From UBA4951 sp963616935 (GTDB taxonomy: Bacteria; Bacillota_I; Bacilli_A; RFN20; CAG-826), in assembly GCA_963616935.1 (NCBI GenBank), contig CAVEMS010000005.1, positions 1 through 64,000 on the forward strand: DNA of 64,000 nt. Direction: 5' to 3'. Position numbers and translations under genes: made by a program. A model generated the notes under the pieces. The model was given only the letters and a program-made list of their open reading frames with translations. It searched no databases and was not told the DNA's origin. Every line of letters begins with the position of its first letter. The stretch's first letter is position 1. Shown here one piece after another: positions 53,856 through 62,159 of this stretch.

Positions 53856-55730
53856 TTATATTTTCTCAATGGCGTGGAAGAAACATCCACCCATACAGGC
53901 TCCGCACTTAATGCACTTCGTCTCATCGATCACATAAGCGGTCTTGCCTGGGACGCCGGAAATACATCCAACAGGGCAATTGCGGGCGCATTTGGAGCAC
54001 TTCTTGCACTTCTCCGGGATGATATGGTAACGAATCAAACGTTTGCAAACGTGCGCCGGGCAGGTCTTATCCTCGACGTGGGCACGGTATTCTTCCGGGA
54101 ACTTCTTCATCGTCGAAAGAATCGGGTTGGCGGCCGTTTGCCCTAAAGCGCACAAGCTGCCGTTTTTGATGACTTCCGCAAGGGATTTCATATCCTCAAG
54201 CGTTTGTGGCGTTCCCTTGCCTTGGGTGATGCTCGAAAGCATTTCGTATAGACGCTTCGTGCCAATACGGCAAGGAGTGCATTTGCCGCAGCTTTCGCTG
54301 CAGATGAAGTCCATATAGAACTGCGCGACATCGACCATGCAGTTATCTTCATCCATGACGATCGCGCCGCCCGATCCCATCATCGATCCGCGTTCCGTCA
54401 AAGTCTCGTAATCGATTGGAGTATCGAGGTCTTCTTCAGTCAAGCAGCCTCCACTTGGGCCGCCCGTCTGGATGGCTTTGAATTTCTTGCCATTCGGGAT
54501 GCCGCCGCCAATGTCGTAAATCAACGTTCTAAGCGTCGTTCCCATCGGGACTTCGACCAAGCCAACGTTGTTGATTTTGCCGCCTAACGCGAAAACTTTC
54601 GTTCCTTTGCTTCCGGCTGTGCCGACTTTGGCGAACTCTTCGGCGCCGATACGAATGATATAAGGAACCTGAGCCAATGTCTCAACGTTATTGACGCAAG
54701 TCGGTTTGCCATATAAGCCGCTTACGGCTGGGAATGGAGGACGAGGACGAGGCATGCCTCTCTTTCCTTCGATTGAAGCGAGTAACGCCGTTTCTTCGCC
54801 GCAGACGAACGCGCCAGCCCCTTCTCTAAGATGAACTTTGAATGAGAAGTCGGTTCCAAGGATGTGGTCTCCCAATAACCCCACTTCCTCCATCTCGGCG
54901 ATGGCTTTCTTCAAACGTCCGACGGCCACTGGATATTCGGCGCGGACATAGAAATAGCCTTCGTTTGCGCCGAACGCGTATCCGGCGATCATCATGCCTT
55001 CGATGACTTCGAATGGGTTTCCTTCCAAAATCGAACGATCCATGAATGCGCCAGGATCGCCTTCGTCACCGTTACAGACTATATATTTCGTATCGGATTT
55101 CACATTGGCGGCGAATTGCCATTTCCTTCCCGTCGGGAAGCCGGCGCCGCCACGTCCGCGAAGTCCGCTCTTGAGAATCTCGTCGATGACATCTTGCGGC
55201 TTCATTTCCGTCAAAACCTTAGCCAAGGCTTTGAAACCGTCATAGCCAAACGACTCATCGATGTTTTCCGGATCAATGATGCTGCAGCCATGAAGGGATA
55301 TACGGAGCTGTTTTTTATAGAAGTTGATATCCTCTTGACGGGCGACCTTCTCATGGGTGACAGGGTCGACGTAAAGGAGATCTTCGCAGATCTTGCCGCC
55401 TAATATGTCCTCATCGAATATCTTTTTGATATCAGCGAGTTTGACCAAGCGATAAAGAGTCTCTTCCGGATAGATCTTAACGAACGGCCCTTGCGAGCAG
55501 AAGCCGAAGCAACCAACGTGGTTGACGCTAACGGAATCCTCAAGGTTATGTTCCTTGATTTCCTTCTCGATTTCTTTCACGAGGTCGTCGCTGCCATTGG
55601 CCAAACAACCGGTGCCACCGCAAACGGCGATCACACGTTTGCCGCCGTTTCCGGAAAGTTTCTTTTGAAATTTGTCGCTATCGATCGCGATGCGCGATAG
55701 AAGCGATTCGACATTCGCTATTTTCTCCAT
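53856..55730 (-). CDS. hydB: Hydrogenase NADH/flavin subunit HydB (NuoF-like)
   Basis: A 624-residue subunit. The N-terminal thioredoxin-like [2Fe-2S] domain carries VCGGTGCLANGS and GCFGFCSQGP; the NuoF core has GLRGRGGAGFPTGRKW, CNGDEGDPGAFMDR (FMN and NADH binding) and ESCGKCTPCRIG ([4Fe-4S]); the C-terminus adds a two-cluster ferredoxin domain (CKKCSKCARNCP and CIKCGACMGGC). This is the subunit that holds the FMN proposed to bifurcate electrons in related enzymes. It starts 1 bp after hydC. Confidence 0.97.
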   Translation of the reverse strand: MEKIANVESLLSRIAIDSDKFQKKLSGNGGKRVIAVCGGTGCLANGSDDLVKEIEKEIKEHNLEDSVSVNHVGCFGFCSQGPFVKIYPEETLYRLVKLADIKKIFDEDILGGKICEDLLYVDPVTHEKVARQEDINFYKKQLRISLHGCSIIDPENIDESFGYDGFKALAKVLTEMKPQDVIDEILKSGLRGRGGAGFPTGRKWQFAANVKSDTKYIVCNGDEGDPGAFMDRSILEGNPFEVIEGMMIAGYAFGANEGYFYVRAEYPVAVGRLKKAIAEMEEVGLLGDHILGTDFSFKVHLREGAGAFVCGEETALLASIEGKRGMPRPRPPFPAVSGLYGKPTCVNNVETLAQVPYIIRIGAEEFAKVGTAGSKGTKVFALGGKINNVGLVEVPMGTTLRTLIYDIGGGIPNGKKFKAIQTGGPSGGCLTEEDLDTPIDYETLTERGSMMGSGGAIVMDEDNCMVDVAQFYMDFICSESCGKCTPCRIGTKRLYEMLSSITQGKGTPQTLEDMKSLAEVIKNGSLCALGQTAANPILSTMKKFPEEYRAHVEDKTCPAHVCKRLIRYHIIPEKCKKCSKCARNCPVGCISGVPGKTAYVIDETKCIKCGACMGGCFFHAIEKI

Positions 55731-55731
55731 A

Positions 55732-56217
55732 TTAGATAAGCCCCTCCCCTTGACGGTAGCTATTTAAGATGCCTTCGACTTGATCTGGCTTGACTTGACC
55801 ATAGACCTTGCCGTTTATCGACATGGCCGGCGCTAAAGCGCACGCCCCGATGCAACGGAGCGCTTCGATGGTAAATAGCCCATCGGACGTCGTTTCGCCG
55901 GGTTTGATTTTCAATATGTCTTCGACTTTGTCGAGCACCGACTGCGCGTTTTTGACGTAGCAAGCCGTTCCTAAACAGACGCCGATGACGTATTTGCCTT
56001 TCGGATTAAGCGAGAAGAAGTTGTAGAAAGTCACGACGCCATAGACTTCACTGAACGGGACTCCCAATTTTTCGGCCACGAGTTCTTGGACATCGAGCGG
56101 AATATAGCCGTATTTCTTTTGGATCGCTTCGAGAATCATCATCAAAGGACTCGATTCGCCTTTGTATTCATCTATTAAAGCAAGAATATCGGCTTTCGCC
56201 TCAGGTTTAATGGGCAT
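55732..56217 (-). CDS. hydC: Hydrogenase subunit HydC (NuoE-like)
   Basis: A 161-residue thioredoxin-fold [2Fe-2S] protein. The ligands are in CLGTAC and CIGACALAP, and YGVVTFYNFFSLNPKGKYVIGVC is typical of NuoE. The ATG at 56217 is used: AGGAGG ends six bases before it, while the alternative GTG two codons upstream touches the AGGAGG. It is the first gene of hydCBA. Confidence 0.96.
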   Translation of the reverse strand: MPIKPEAKADILALIDEYKGESSPLMMILEAIQKKYGYIPLDVQELVAEKLGVPFSEVYGVVTFYNFFSLNPKGKYVIGVCLGTACYVKNAQSVLDKVEDILKIKPGETTSDGLFTIEALRCIGACALAPAMSINGKVYGQVKPDQVEGILNSYRQGEGLI

Positions 56218-56246
56218 ACGCACCCTCCTATTATTTAATCTTTAGA

Positions 56247-56275
56247 ATTGTAATATCATTTCTTTTCTTTGAGAA
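56247..56275 (-). promoter_or_regulatory. Promoter of hydCBA
   Basis: TTCTCA at 56275-56270, a 17-bp spacer and TACAAT at 56252-56247 on the minus strand, 29 bp before the hydC ATG. Confidence 0.5.
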
Positions 56276-56319
56276 CTTTCTTTTTCGGTAAAACAGTAAA
56301 AAATATTTTTTGCAGCACA

Positions 56320-56360
56320 AAAAAACGACTAATCATCTAAACAAATCGATGGTTAGCCGT
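56320..56360 (-). terminator. Terminator of lemA-DUF3137
   Basis: A 13-base-pair stem with one mismatch (ACGGCTAACCATC with GATGATTAGTCGT) around a ten-base loop, followed by TTTTTTG on the minus strand. Confidence 0.88.
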
Positions 56361-56376
56361 TATTAACCGTTTTTCT

Positions 56377-57339
56377 TTACTTTATGCCGGCGTTTTCCTT
56401 GTATTTGTTCTTTGCAAGTTCCAAACGTTCGATCATCGAAGATGGCATCGCGAATTGTTCGGCCAAAGTCTTAATGATTTCGACGTCGAGCGGCTTCCAT
56501 AGAGACGGTTTTGGGAAGGAGGCGCCATTACACAAAGAGACGTAAATCTGATTGTTCATGAGGCGATAATAGAATTGTCCCTTGCCGCCATTCATCTTCT
56601 CGAGTTCGAGTATCTTTTCCTGAACTTGTGGGGTCAATATGTAGAAGACGAATTGATCGTCTGACGCATAGACGGCGAATTTCTTGTTGAATTCCAAGAA
56701 CTCCGTTTCGACTTTCTCCAACTTTTTGTCTTTCGGCGTGTTTAAGAAGCTCTTTTCGACGATCATCAAATCTTTCTCGAAATCTCTTTCAAAGAAAAAG
56801 CGGAACATCCTGCCTTGCGCATAGCTAACATAGGAAACCGTGACGTTTCCCTTTGAATCGCGATGCTCTTCTCTCCTTTGAAGATCGAAATCGGCGTATT
56901 CGAAAGAGATTCCGTTATAAGCGGCGGAAACGTAATTGGATCCGACGTAACGGTCAGGCTTGGCATAGAAGCCAGGCCTAAGTATCTGTTCTAACGGCAA
57001 GCAGCCTTTGCTATTGCGTTTGATATCCGTGTATAAAGCGTTCTCCACCGCTTCTTGAATGTTAGAAAGAACGGACTTCTGATATTTCTTCTTATTGCTC
57101 GCCGCAAGGAAAAGGATGACGATTCCGGAGACGACAAGAAGCAAACCGACGATGACTAACGCCAACGCAAGATTGGGAGAGCTTTCCATCAAATCGAAAA
57201 CGGCGACGAGAATGACGGTGGCGATGCCGACGACGAGAAATGGGATACCCAAAGCAAGGAAGATTCCCTGCTTCTTCTTCGCTTTCAAACGATTCGCTTC
57301 GCTTTGGGCGGCGATGCTCTCAAAAACTTTTAATTCCAT
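56377..57339 (-). CDS. DUF3137 membrane protein
   Basis: A 320-residue protein with two adjacent membrane helices at residues 25-50 and 58-80, followed by a soluble domain with the KPDRYVGSNYVSAAYNGISFEYADF stretch that is characteristic of DUF3137, and a block with GRMFRFFFERDF. DUF3137 genes often follow lemA, as here. The function is not established. GAGGTG precedes the ATG. A hairpin terminator separates it from lemA, so its expression is likely lower or independent. Confidence 0.85.
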   Translation of the reverse strand: MELKVFESIAAQSEANRLKAKKKQGIFLALGIPFLVVGIATVILVAVFDLMESSPNLALALVIVGLLLVVSGIVILFLAASNKKKYQKSVLSNIQEAVENALYTDIKRNSKGCLPLEQILRPGFYAKPDRYVGSNYVSAAYNGISFEYADFDLQRREEHRDSKGNVTVSYVSYAQGRMFRFFFERDFEKDLMIVEKSFLNTPKDKKLEKVETEFLEFNKKFAVYASDDQFVFYILTPQVQEKILELEKMNGGKGQFYYRLMNNQIYVSLCNGASFPKPSLWKPLDVEIIKTLAEQFAMPSSMIERLELAKNKYKENAGIK

Positions 57340-57356
57340 ATTGGCACCTCAAAAAT

Positions 57357-57381
57357 GAAAAAGGGCCGCAGAACGCGGCCC
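57357..57381 (-). terminator. Terminator between lemA and DUF3137 genes
   Basis: GGGCCGC-GTTCT-GCGGCCC followed by TTTTTC on the minus strand, in the 50-bp gap between the two genes. Confidence 0.85.
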
Positions 57382-57389
57382 AATTGATC

Positions 57390-57992
57390 CTAGAAACTGA
57401 TTTCTACGTCTTTGCGCTTGGCCGCTTCGGCTTCGAAGAAGTCGCGATGGGTCAAATGAAGATGATTGGCGACGATGCTCTTCGGGAAGACGACAATATC
57501 TTGATTATAAATCGAGACATTGCTGTTATAGACGCGGCGGGACGCTTGAAGTTGTTCCTCAACTTCGGTGATTTGATTCTGAAGTTGGGTGAAGTTGGCG
57601 TTCGCTTTGATTTCCGGATATTTCTCAGCGACGATGTTGATGCTATCGAAGGCTTTGGTCATCGAGGAAGCGAATTCAGATTTCTCTTTCATCGAAGCAT
57701 CGCTCGCTGGACGGCGCATCGCGATGACGTTGGTCAAGGTCTCTTGCTCGTGCTTTGCGACACCTTTAACGACGGCGACGGCTTTCGTGAGCAAGTCAAA
57801 GCGCTTCGTCAAAGCGACATCGATTCCAGATGCGCTTTCATCGCACTTAACGACTTCTCTTTTGAGTTTGTTGCCAGTGGAAATCCACCAGCCAATAAGC
57901 GAGACGATGATGATCACAACGACCGCGGCGACGGCCAAACCGATAATCAAGCCGATATTGAGCCCGGTTCCTTCTAAAATTTTGATATTCAT
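57390..57992 (-). CDS. lemA: LemA family protein
   Basis: A 200-residue protein with one N-terminal membrane helix (IGLIIGLAVAAVVVIIIVSLIGWW) and a long helical cytoplasmic or extracellular domain. The conserved NKLKREVVKCDESASGIDVALTKRFDLL (usually VxExwSqIdVqLkRRydLI) and the C-terminal YNSNVSIYNQDIVVFPKSIVA with FFEAE are family marks. LemA proteins are widespread with no agreed function; some are linked to membrane proteases. AGAGAGG precedes the ATG. Confidence 0.93.
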   Translation of the reverse strand: MNIKILEGTGLNIGLIIGLAVAAVVVIIIVSLIGWWISTGNKLKREVVKCDESASGIDVALTKRFDLLTKAVAVVKGVAKHEQETLTNVIAMRRPASDASMKEKSEFASSMTKAFDSINIVAEKYPEIKANANFTQLQNQITEVEEQLQASRRVYNSNVSIYNQDIVVFPKSIVANHLHLTHRDFFEAEAAKRKDVEISF

Positions 57993-58049
57993 TGTTTTTA
58001 CCTCTCTTAAATATGATAGATAAATTTCTAGAAAATTGCCATATTAGGC

Positions 58050-58078
58050 AAAAAGGCCCCCTTAATGAGAGGGGCCTT
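58050..58078 (-). terminator. Terminator of the alpha operon
   Basis: AAGGCCCCT-CTCATTA-AGGGGGCCTT followed by TTTG on the minus strand, 14 bp after the rplQ stop. Confidence 0.9.
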
Positions 58079-58091
58079 GTTTGATTTAAGC

Positions 58092-58493
58092 TTAGTCAAC
58101 CCACTTAACGAGTTCGACTTCGGCGTTGTCGCCTTTGCGGGCGCCAAGTTTGAGGACGGTCGTATAACCGCCTTGGCGATCTTTGAATTTCGGGCCGATC
58201 TCGTTAAAAAGTTTAGCGAGGGCTTCGACGCCTTTTTCATCGACGATGCCATGACGGACGACGCGAGCGGCTTGACGACGGCTGGCTAAGTCGCCGGCTT
58301 TGGCGTAAGTAACCATCTTCGCGGCCAAGGTGACGAGTTCTGGGGTGACACCCGAAGTGACTTTCACTTGTCCATGAACGATGAGCTCGCTTACGACGTT
58401 GCGAAGCATGCTGTAGTTCTTCGAAGCGGTATAACCGGTCTTGAATCTGACGCCTGCTTTGCCGTGGACGTTCTTTCTTCCTGTTGCTGCCAT
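58092..58493 (-). CDS. rplQ: 50S ribosomal protein L17
   Basis: A 133-residue protein. The usual N-terminal R-K-L-G-R-xxxHRxALLRN is diverged to GVRFKTGYTASKNYSMLRNVVSELI, but the DLASRRQAARVV stretch, FNEIGPKFKDRQGGYTTVLKLGARKGDNA and final VELV are clear. AGGAG precedes the ATG, 3 bp after rpoA. It closes the alpha operon. Confidence 0.96.
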   Translation of the reverse strand: MAATGRKNVHGKAGVRFKTGYTASKNYSMLRNVVSELIVHGQVKVTSGVTPELVTLAAKMVTYAKAGDLASRRQAARVVRHGIVDEKGVEALAKLFNEIGPKFKDRQGGYTTVLKLGARKGDNAEVELVKWVD

Positions 58494-58496
58494 AGT

Positions 58497-59501
58497 TTAT
58501 TCTCCTACGTAATCGCGGAAATGAAGCCCACAAGCTGCAAGCTTCTCTTTCACTTCTTTGAGCGACTTCTTGCCGAGGTTGCGGACCTTCATCATCTCGT
58601 CTTCGCTCTTTTGTGTGAGCTCCATGACGGTGCTGATTCCGGCGCGCTTCAAGCAATTGTTGCTGCGGACGCTGAGATCGAGTTCTTCGATCATCATCTC
58701 CTGATATTTGTTGTCTTCTTGCTTTTGATCATCTTTGATGGTCTTGTAGTTCTTAACGACGCTATCAAGTTCCGTGAATTTGTTCAAATGGGTGACAAGA
58801 AGCTCAGCTGCCATCGCCACGGCTTCGTCTGGTTTGACGGAACCATTGGTGGTGACTTCCAAGGTTAATTTGTCGAATTTGGAATCGTGCTCGACGCGGG
58901 TCGGCTCGACGCTATAAGCGACTTTGGTGACCGGCGAGAAATTGCTATCGGTTGGGATAACGCTCACGACTTCGATTTTGCGTTCGGCTTTGTTGCCTTC
59001 GCTTGTGACATATCCACGTCCAGTTCTGACGTAGATCGTCATTTGAAGATGGCCATCTTGGTTAAGGTGAGCGATCTCCAAGTCTTTGTTGACGACGCTG
59101 ACGAGAGCCGGGGTTTCAAGATCGCTGGCTTTCAAGACGCCAGGGCCTTGGAAATCGACGGTAAGCGTTTTGACATCGCCCACAGAGCTATCGACCTTAA
59201 GAACCAAGTCTTTTAGGTTGAGGATGATGGCGGTGACGTCTTCTTCGACGCCTGGGATGGCGCTGAATTCATGGCGAACGCCTTCAATATGGACGGCGAA
59301 GACGCTGGCGCCTGGAAGGGCGCTAAGCAAGACGCGACGCAAGGCGTTACCGATGGTAAGGCCGAAACCACGTTCGAGCGGTTCGATGACGAAACGGGCA
59401 TAATGCTCTTCTTCATCATTTGCATCGACAGTGATGTTAAATGGTTGGAAGGGGTTTGGAAGGCGGATCTCTTCCGCTTTGACTTCGTTATTAATTGCCA
59501 T
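58497..59501 (-). CDS. rpoA: RNA polymerase subunit alpha
   Basis: A 334-residue subunit: N-terminal assembly domain with YARFVIEPLERGFGLTIGNALRRVLLSALPG, a charged linker near residue 235, and the C-terminal domain EELDLSVRSNNCLKRAGISTVMELTQKSEDEMMKVRNLGKKSL (split in the sequence at residues about 255-300) that contacts UP elements and activators. The ATG at 59501 follows AGGAGG; eight extra residues in the longer frame are not part of the family. Confidence 0.97.
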   Translation of the reverse strand: MAINNEVKAEEIRLPNPFQPFNITVDANDEEEHYARFVIEPLERGFGLTIGNALRRVLLSALPGASVFAVHIEGVRHEFSAIPGVEEDVTAIILNLKDLVLKVDSSVGDVKTLTVDFQGPGVLKASDLETPALVSVVNKDLEIAHLNQDGHLQMTIYVRTGRGYVTSEGNKAERKIEVVSVIPTDSNFSPVTKVAYSVEPTRVEHDSKFDKLTLEVTTNGSVKPDEAVAMAAELLVTHLNKFTELDSVVKNYKTIKDDQKQEDNKYQEMMIEELDLSVRSNNCLKRAGISTVMELTQKSEDEMMKVRNLGKKSLKEVKEKLAACGLHFRDYVGE

Positions 59502-59534
59502 GTGTGATGATCCTCCTATGATCAATTGTTGAAA

Positions 59535-59951
59535 CTAGCCTCTTGGGCGTTTCGGCGGACGGCAGCCGTTATGTGGAATCGGCGTTGTGTCGGTGATCGA
59601 TAGGACTTGAAGTCCGACATTGGCGAGGGCGCGGACGGCGCTTTCGCGACCTGGGCCTGGGCCTTTGACATCGACGTCGACTTGACGGAGCCCTTGATCA
59701 TAGGCGGATTTACCAGCCGCTTCAGAAGCGAGCTGAGCCGCAAATGGGGTTGATTTCTTGGCACCTTTGTAACCGAGGGCACCGGCGCTGCTCCAGGCGA
59801 TGACATTGCCTTGTTGGTCGGTGATGGTGACGATGGTGTTGTTAAACGAGCTATGAATGTGAGCGACGCCGTGGGTGAAATTGCGCTTGATTTTCTTCTT
59901 ACGCGCACTGGTCGCTTTTTTGCCTTTACCGGCATTCTTCGTATCAGCCAT
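59535..59951 (-). CDS. rpsK: 30S ribosomal protein S11
   Basis: A 138-residue platform protein. It has a Lys-rich N-terminal tail, then GVAHIHSSFNNTIVTITD, WSSAGALGYKGAKKSTPFAAQ, VKGPGPGRESAVRAL and the ending TPIPHNGCRPPKRPRG, all canonical. A GGAGGC site precedes the ATG, 21 bp after rpsM. Confidence 0.98.
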   Translation of the reverse strand: MADTKNAGKGKKATSARKKKIKRNFTHGVAHIHSSFNNTIVTITDQQGNVIAWSSAGALGYKGAKKSTPFAAQLASEAAGKSAYDQGLRQVDVDVKGPGPGRESAVRALANVGLQVLSITDTTPIPHNGCRPPKRPRG

Positions 59952-59972
59952 TGTGAATTAGCCTCCTTTTCT

Positions 59973-60350
59973 CTAGCCTTTGGTGGCTTCTTTCTTGTTG
60001 GCGATGGTCTTACGCTTACCTTTGCGGGTACGAGCGTTGGTCTTGGTGCGTTGTCCACGAACCGGAAGACCTCTCTTGTGACGGAGGCCTCTATAGCAAC
60101 CAATTTCCGTAAGACGCTTGATGTTCATCGCGATTTCACGACGAAGGTCGCCTTCAGTCTTGTACTTGGCGACTTCAGCGCGCAAAGCGACGAGTTGATC
60201 ATCGGTCAAATTCTTGACGCGGATGTCTTCGCTCACGCCAGCGGCTGCACAAATTTTCTTAGCGGTCGTATCGCCGATACCATAAATGTAGGTAAGGGAG
60301 ATGACGACGCGTTTTTCGGATGGGATATCCACCCCTGCTAAACGTGCCAT
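59973..60350 (-). CDS. rpsM: 30S ribosomal protein S13
   Basis: A 125-residue head protein: MARLAGVDIPSEKRVVISLTYIYG at the start, the helix-two-turn-helix core, and GLRHKRGLPVRGQRTKTNARTRKG at the basic C-terminus that contacts tRNA and S19. AGGAG precedes the ATG. It follows rpmJ by 19 bp. Confidence 0.98.
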   Translation of the reverse strand: MARLAGVDIPSEKRVVISLTYIYGIGDTTAKKICAAAGVSEDIRVKNLTDDQLVALRAEVAKYKTEGDLRREIAMNIKRLTEIGCYRGLRHKRGLPVRGQRTKTNARTRKGKRKTIANKKEATKG

Positions 60351-60369
60351 ATTCTTCTTTTCTCCTTAA

Positions 60370-60483
60370 TTAACCTTGTCTCTGCTTATGCTTCGGATTG
60401 GAGCAAATGCACATAACGACGCCATGGCGGCGGATGATTTTGCATTTATCGCAGATAGGTTTGACGCTTGGTCTGACTTTCAT
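60370..60483 (-). CDS. rpmJ: 50S ribosomal protein L36
   Basis: A 37-residue protein, MKVRPSVKPICDKCKIIRR at the start and CSNPKHKQRQG at the end. It has the C-x2-C-x12-C-x4-H zinc pattern of the Zn-binding form of L36. GAGAGGAAA precedes the ATG. It lies between infA and rpsM as in nearly all Firmicutes. Confidence 0.97.
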   Translation of the reverse strand: MKVRPSVKPICDKCKIIRRHGVVMCICSNPKHKQRQG

Positions 60484-60517
60484 AACGTTTTTCCTCTCTT
60501 TTTGGAATCGTGTGTTC

Positions 60518-60739
60518 CTAGTTCTTGTAACGGAAGGTGATACGCCCGCGTGTTAAATCGTAAGGCGAGAATTGGACAGTGACTCGATCGCCGGGGAGAA
60601 TGCGGATGTAATGCATCCGGATTTTGCCCGAAACGCAGGCTAGAACCACTGCTCCATTTGCTAGTTTGACCTTAAACATGGCATTGGGTAAGTTCTCCAA
60701 TACCGTGGCCTCAACTTCAATGCAATCTTCTTTACTCAA
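60518..60739 (-). CDS. infA: Translation initiation factor IF-1
   Basis: A 73-residue S1-like OB-fold protein: EATVLENLPNAMFKVKLANG, then HISGKIRMHYIRILPGDRV-type core (here CVSGKIRMHYIRILPGDRV, with Cys replacing His) and YDLTRGRITFRYK. Initiation is at TTG, seven bases after AGGAGG; no in-frame ATG lies near. It lies between map and rpmJ. Confidence 0.97.
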   Translation of the reverse strand: MSKEDCIEVEATVLENLPNAMFKVKLANGAVVLACVSGKIRMHYIRILPGDRVTVQFSPYDLTRGRITFRYKN

Positions 60740-60755
60740 AGAATGTCCTCCTCGT

Positions 60756-61508
60756 CTAGTGACTTTTGGTTAACAGCTCATAGCCGTCACCAGTCACCAA
60801 CACCGTGTTTTCGTAATGGGCGCTTGGCAAGCCGTCTTTGCTCACGGCCGTCCATCCATCCTTAAGGATCCGCAATTTGTTCTTCCCCATCATAACCATT
60901 GGTTCGATGGCGATAGTCATTCCAGATCTTAGAACGGGCCCAGTCCCCTCTACCCCATAGCATGGGATATAAGGATCTTCATGCATCTCGCGCCCGATGC
61001 CATGCCCTGTGTAATCTCGCGGGACCGAATATCCGTTTGCTTCGGCCGTCGCTTGAATCGCATGCTCGACATCGCCTAGATAGGCGCCGTCACGAACTTT
61101 CGACACTGCATTCCAGAAGCATTCCTCAGTGACTCTTATGAGTTTGAGTCTGTCTTCTTTGCAGATCCCCACAGGATAGGTCCTGCAGGCATCGCCGTGA
61201 TAGCCATTCAATTTGACAACCACGTCGAGGGAAATGATGTCCCCATCGGTAAGGATGCGCTTATCGGATGGGATCCCATGAACAAGCACCTCGTTAACGG
61301 AGGTGCAAATCGCTCCCGGGAATCCGCCATACCCTTTGCTAGCGGCCTCCCCACCCTCATCGATTATGACTTTCTCAGCCATTTCCGAGAGATAGAGAGT
61401 GCTCACGCCAGGTTTGACGAGAGGACCCACGACATCGAAGACCTTAGCTGTCAGAGCGCCGGCCTTCCGCATGAGCTCAATCTCGCGCGGAGACTTGATG
61501 ATGATCAT
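60756..61508 (-). CDS. map: Methionine aminopeptidase, type I
   Basis: Removes N-terminal Met from nascent proteins. The 250-residue pita-bread enzyme has the metal ligands in ISLDVVVKLNGYHGDACRTYPVG (two Asp), GHGIGREMHEDPYIP (His), MTIAIEPMV (Glu) and the final Glu in SAHYENTVLV. Its ATG overlaps the adk stop (ATGA), so translation is coupled. Confidence 0.98.
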   Translation of the reverse strand: MIIIKSPREIELMRKAGALTAKVFDVVGPLVKPGVSTLYLSEMAEKVIIDEGGEAASKGYGGFPGAICTSVNEVLVHGIPSDKRILTDGDIISLDVVVKLNGYHGDACRTYPVGICKEDRLKLIRVTEECFWNAVSKVRDGAYLGDVEHAIQATAEANGYSVPRDYTGHGIGREMHEDPYIPCYGVEGTGPVLRSGMTIAIEPMVMMGKNKLRILKDGWTAVSKDGLPSAHYENTVLVTGDGYELLTKSH

Positions 61509-62158
61509 CTATTGGCCTCTAAAAGAGCGGTTAGATCTTTTTTGAGGTCACCGGCTTCGACGGAACCGTCGAATTCGGAGAGAAGCCCTTTCTCCTTGTA
61601 ATAATCGAGGAGAGGAGCTGTGCTCTTATAGTAATTGGCAAGGCGGACTTTGAAGCTTTCTTCATTGTCGTCCTTGCGCTGGATAAGAGAAGAGTCGCAA
61701 ACGTCACATACTCCCTCTTTCTTCGGTTTCATGCTGTTGACGTTATAGCTTGCACCGCATTTCGGGCAAACGCGACGTCCAGCAATCCTTTCGATCAATA
61801 ACGCATCAGGTGCGGCGATATTGACGACGAGATTCACTTCGCGGCCGATTTCCTTGGAAAGATCGTCCCAGGCTTTGGCTTGGGGGATGGTTCTTGGGAA
61901 GCCGTCGAGAAGGTAACCATTCGCGCAATCAGGGCGAGATAATCTCTCCTTGACGAGGGCGCAAGTGAGTTCATCGCTAACGAGGTCGCCACGGTTGATG
62001 ACGTCTTTGATGGTGTTGCCAAGCTCCGATCCGCTCGACATGGCTTCTCTAAACATATCACCAGTCGAGATGTGCGGGATAGCGAAGTCCTTGGCTATCC
62101 ATTGGGCGTGGGTGCCTTTGCCGGCACCCGGAGGACCCATTAGAATTATATTAAGCAT
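61505..62158 (-). CDS. adk: Adenylate kinase, zinc-containing
   Basis: Balances AMP, ADP and ATP. The 217-residue long form has P-loop GPPGAGKGT, HISTGDMFR, LLDGFPRT and a LID domain with four Cys (CPKC near residue 131 and CDVC near 151) that bind Zn, as in Gram-positive adenylate kinases. AAGGAGA precedes the ATG and secY ends 1 bp upstream; map overlaps its end. Confidence 0.98.
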   Translation of the reverse strand: MLNIILMGPPGAGKGTHAQWIAKDFAIPHISTGDMFREAMSSGSELGNTIKDVINRGDLVSDELTCALVKERLSRPDCANGYLLDGFPRTIPQAKAWDDLSKEIGREVNLVVNIAAPDALLIERIAGRRVCPKCGASYNVNSMKPKKEGVCDVCDSSLIQRKDDNEESFKVRLANYYKSTAPLLDYYKEKGLLSEFDGSVEAGDLKKDLTALLEANR

Positions 62159-62159
62159 A

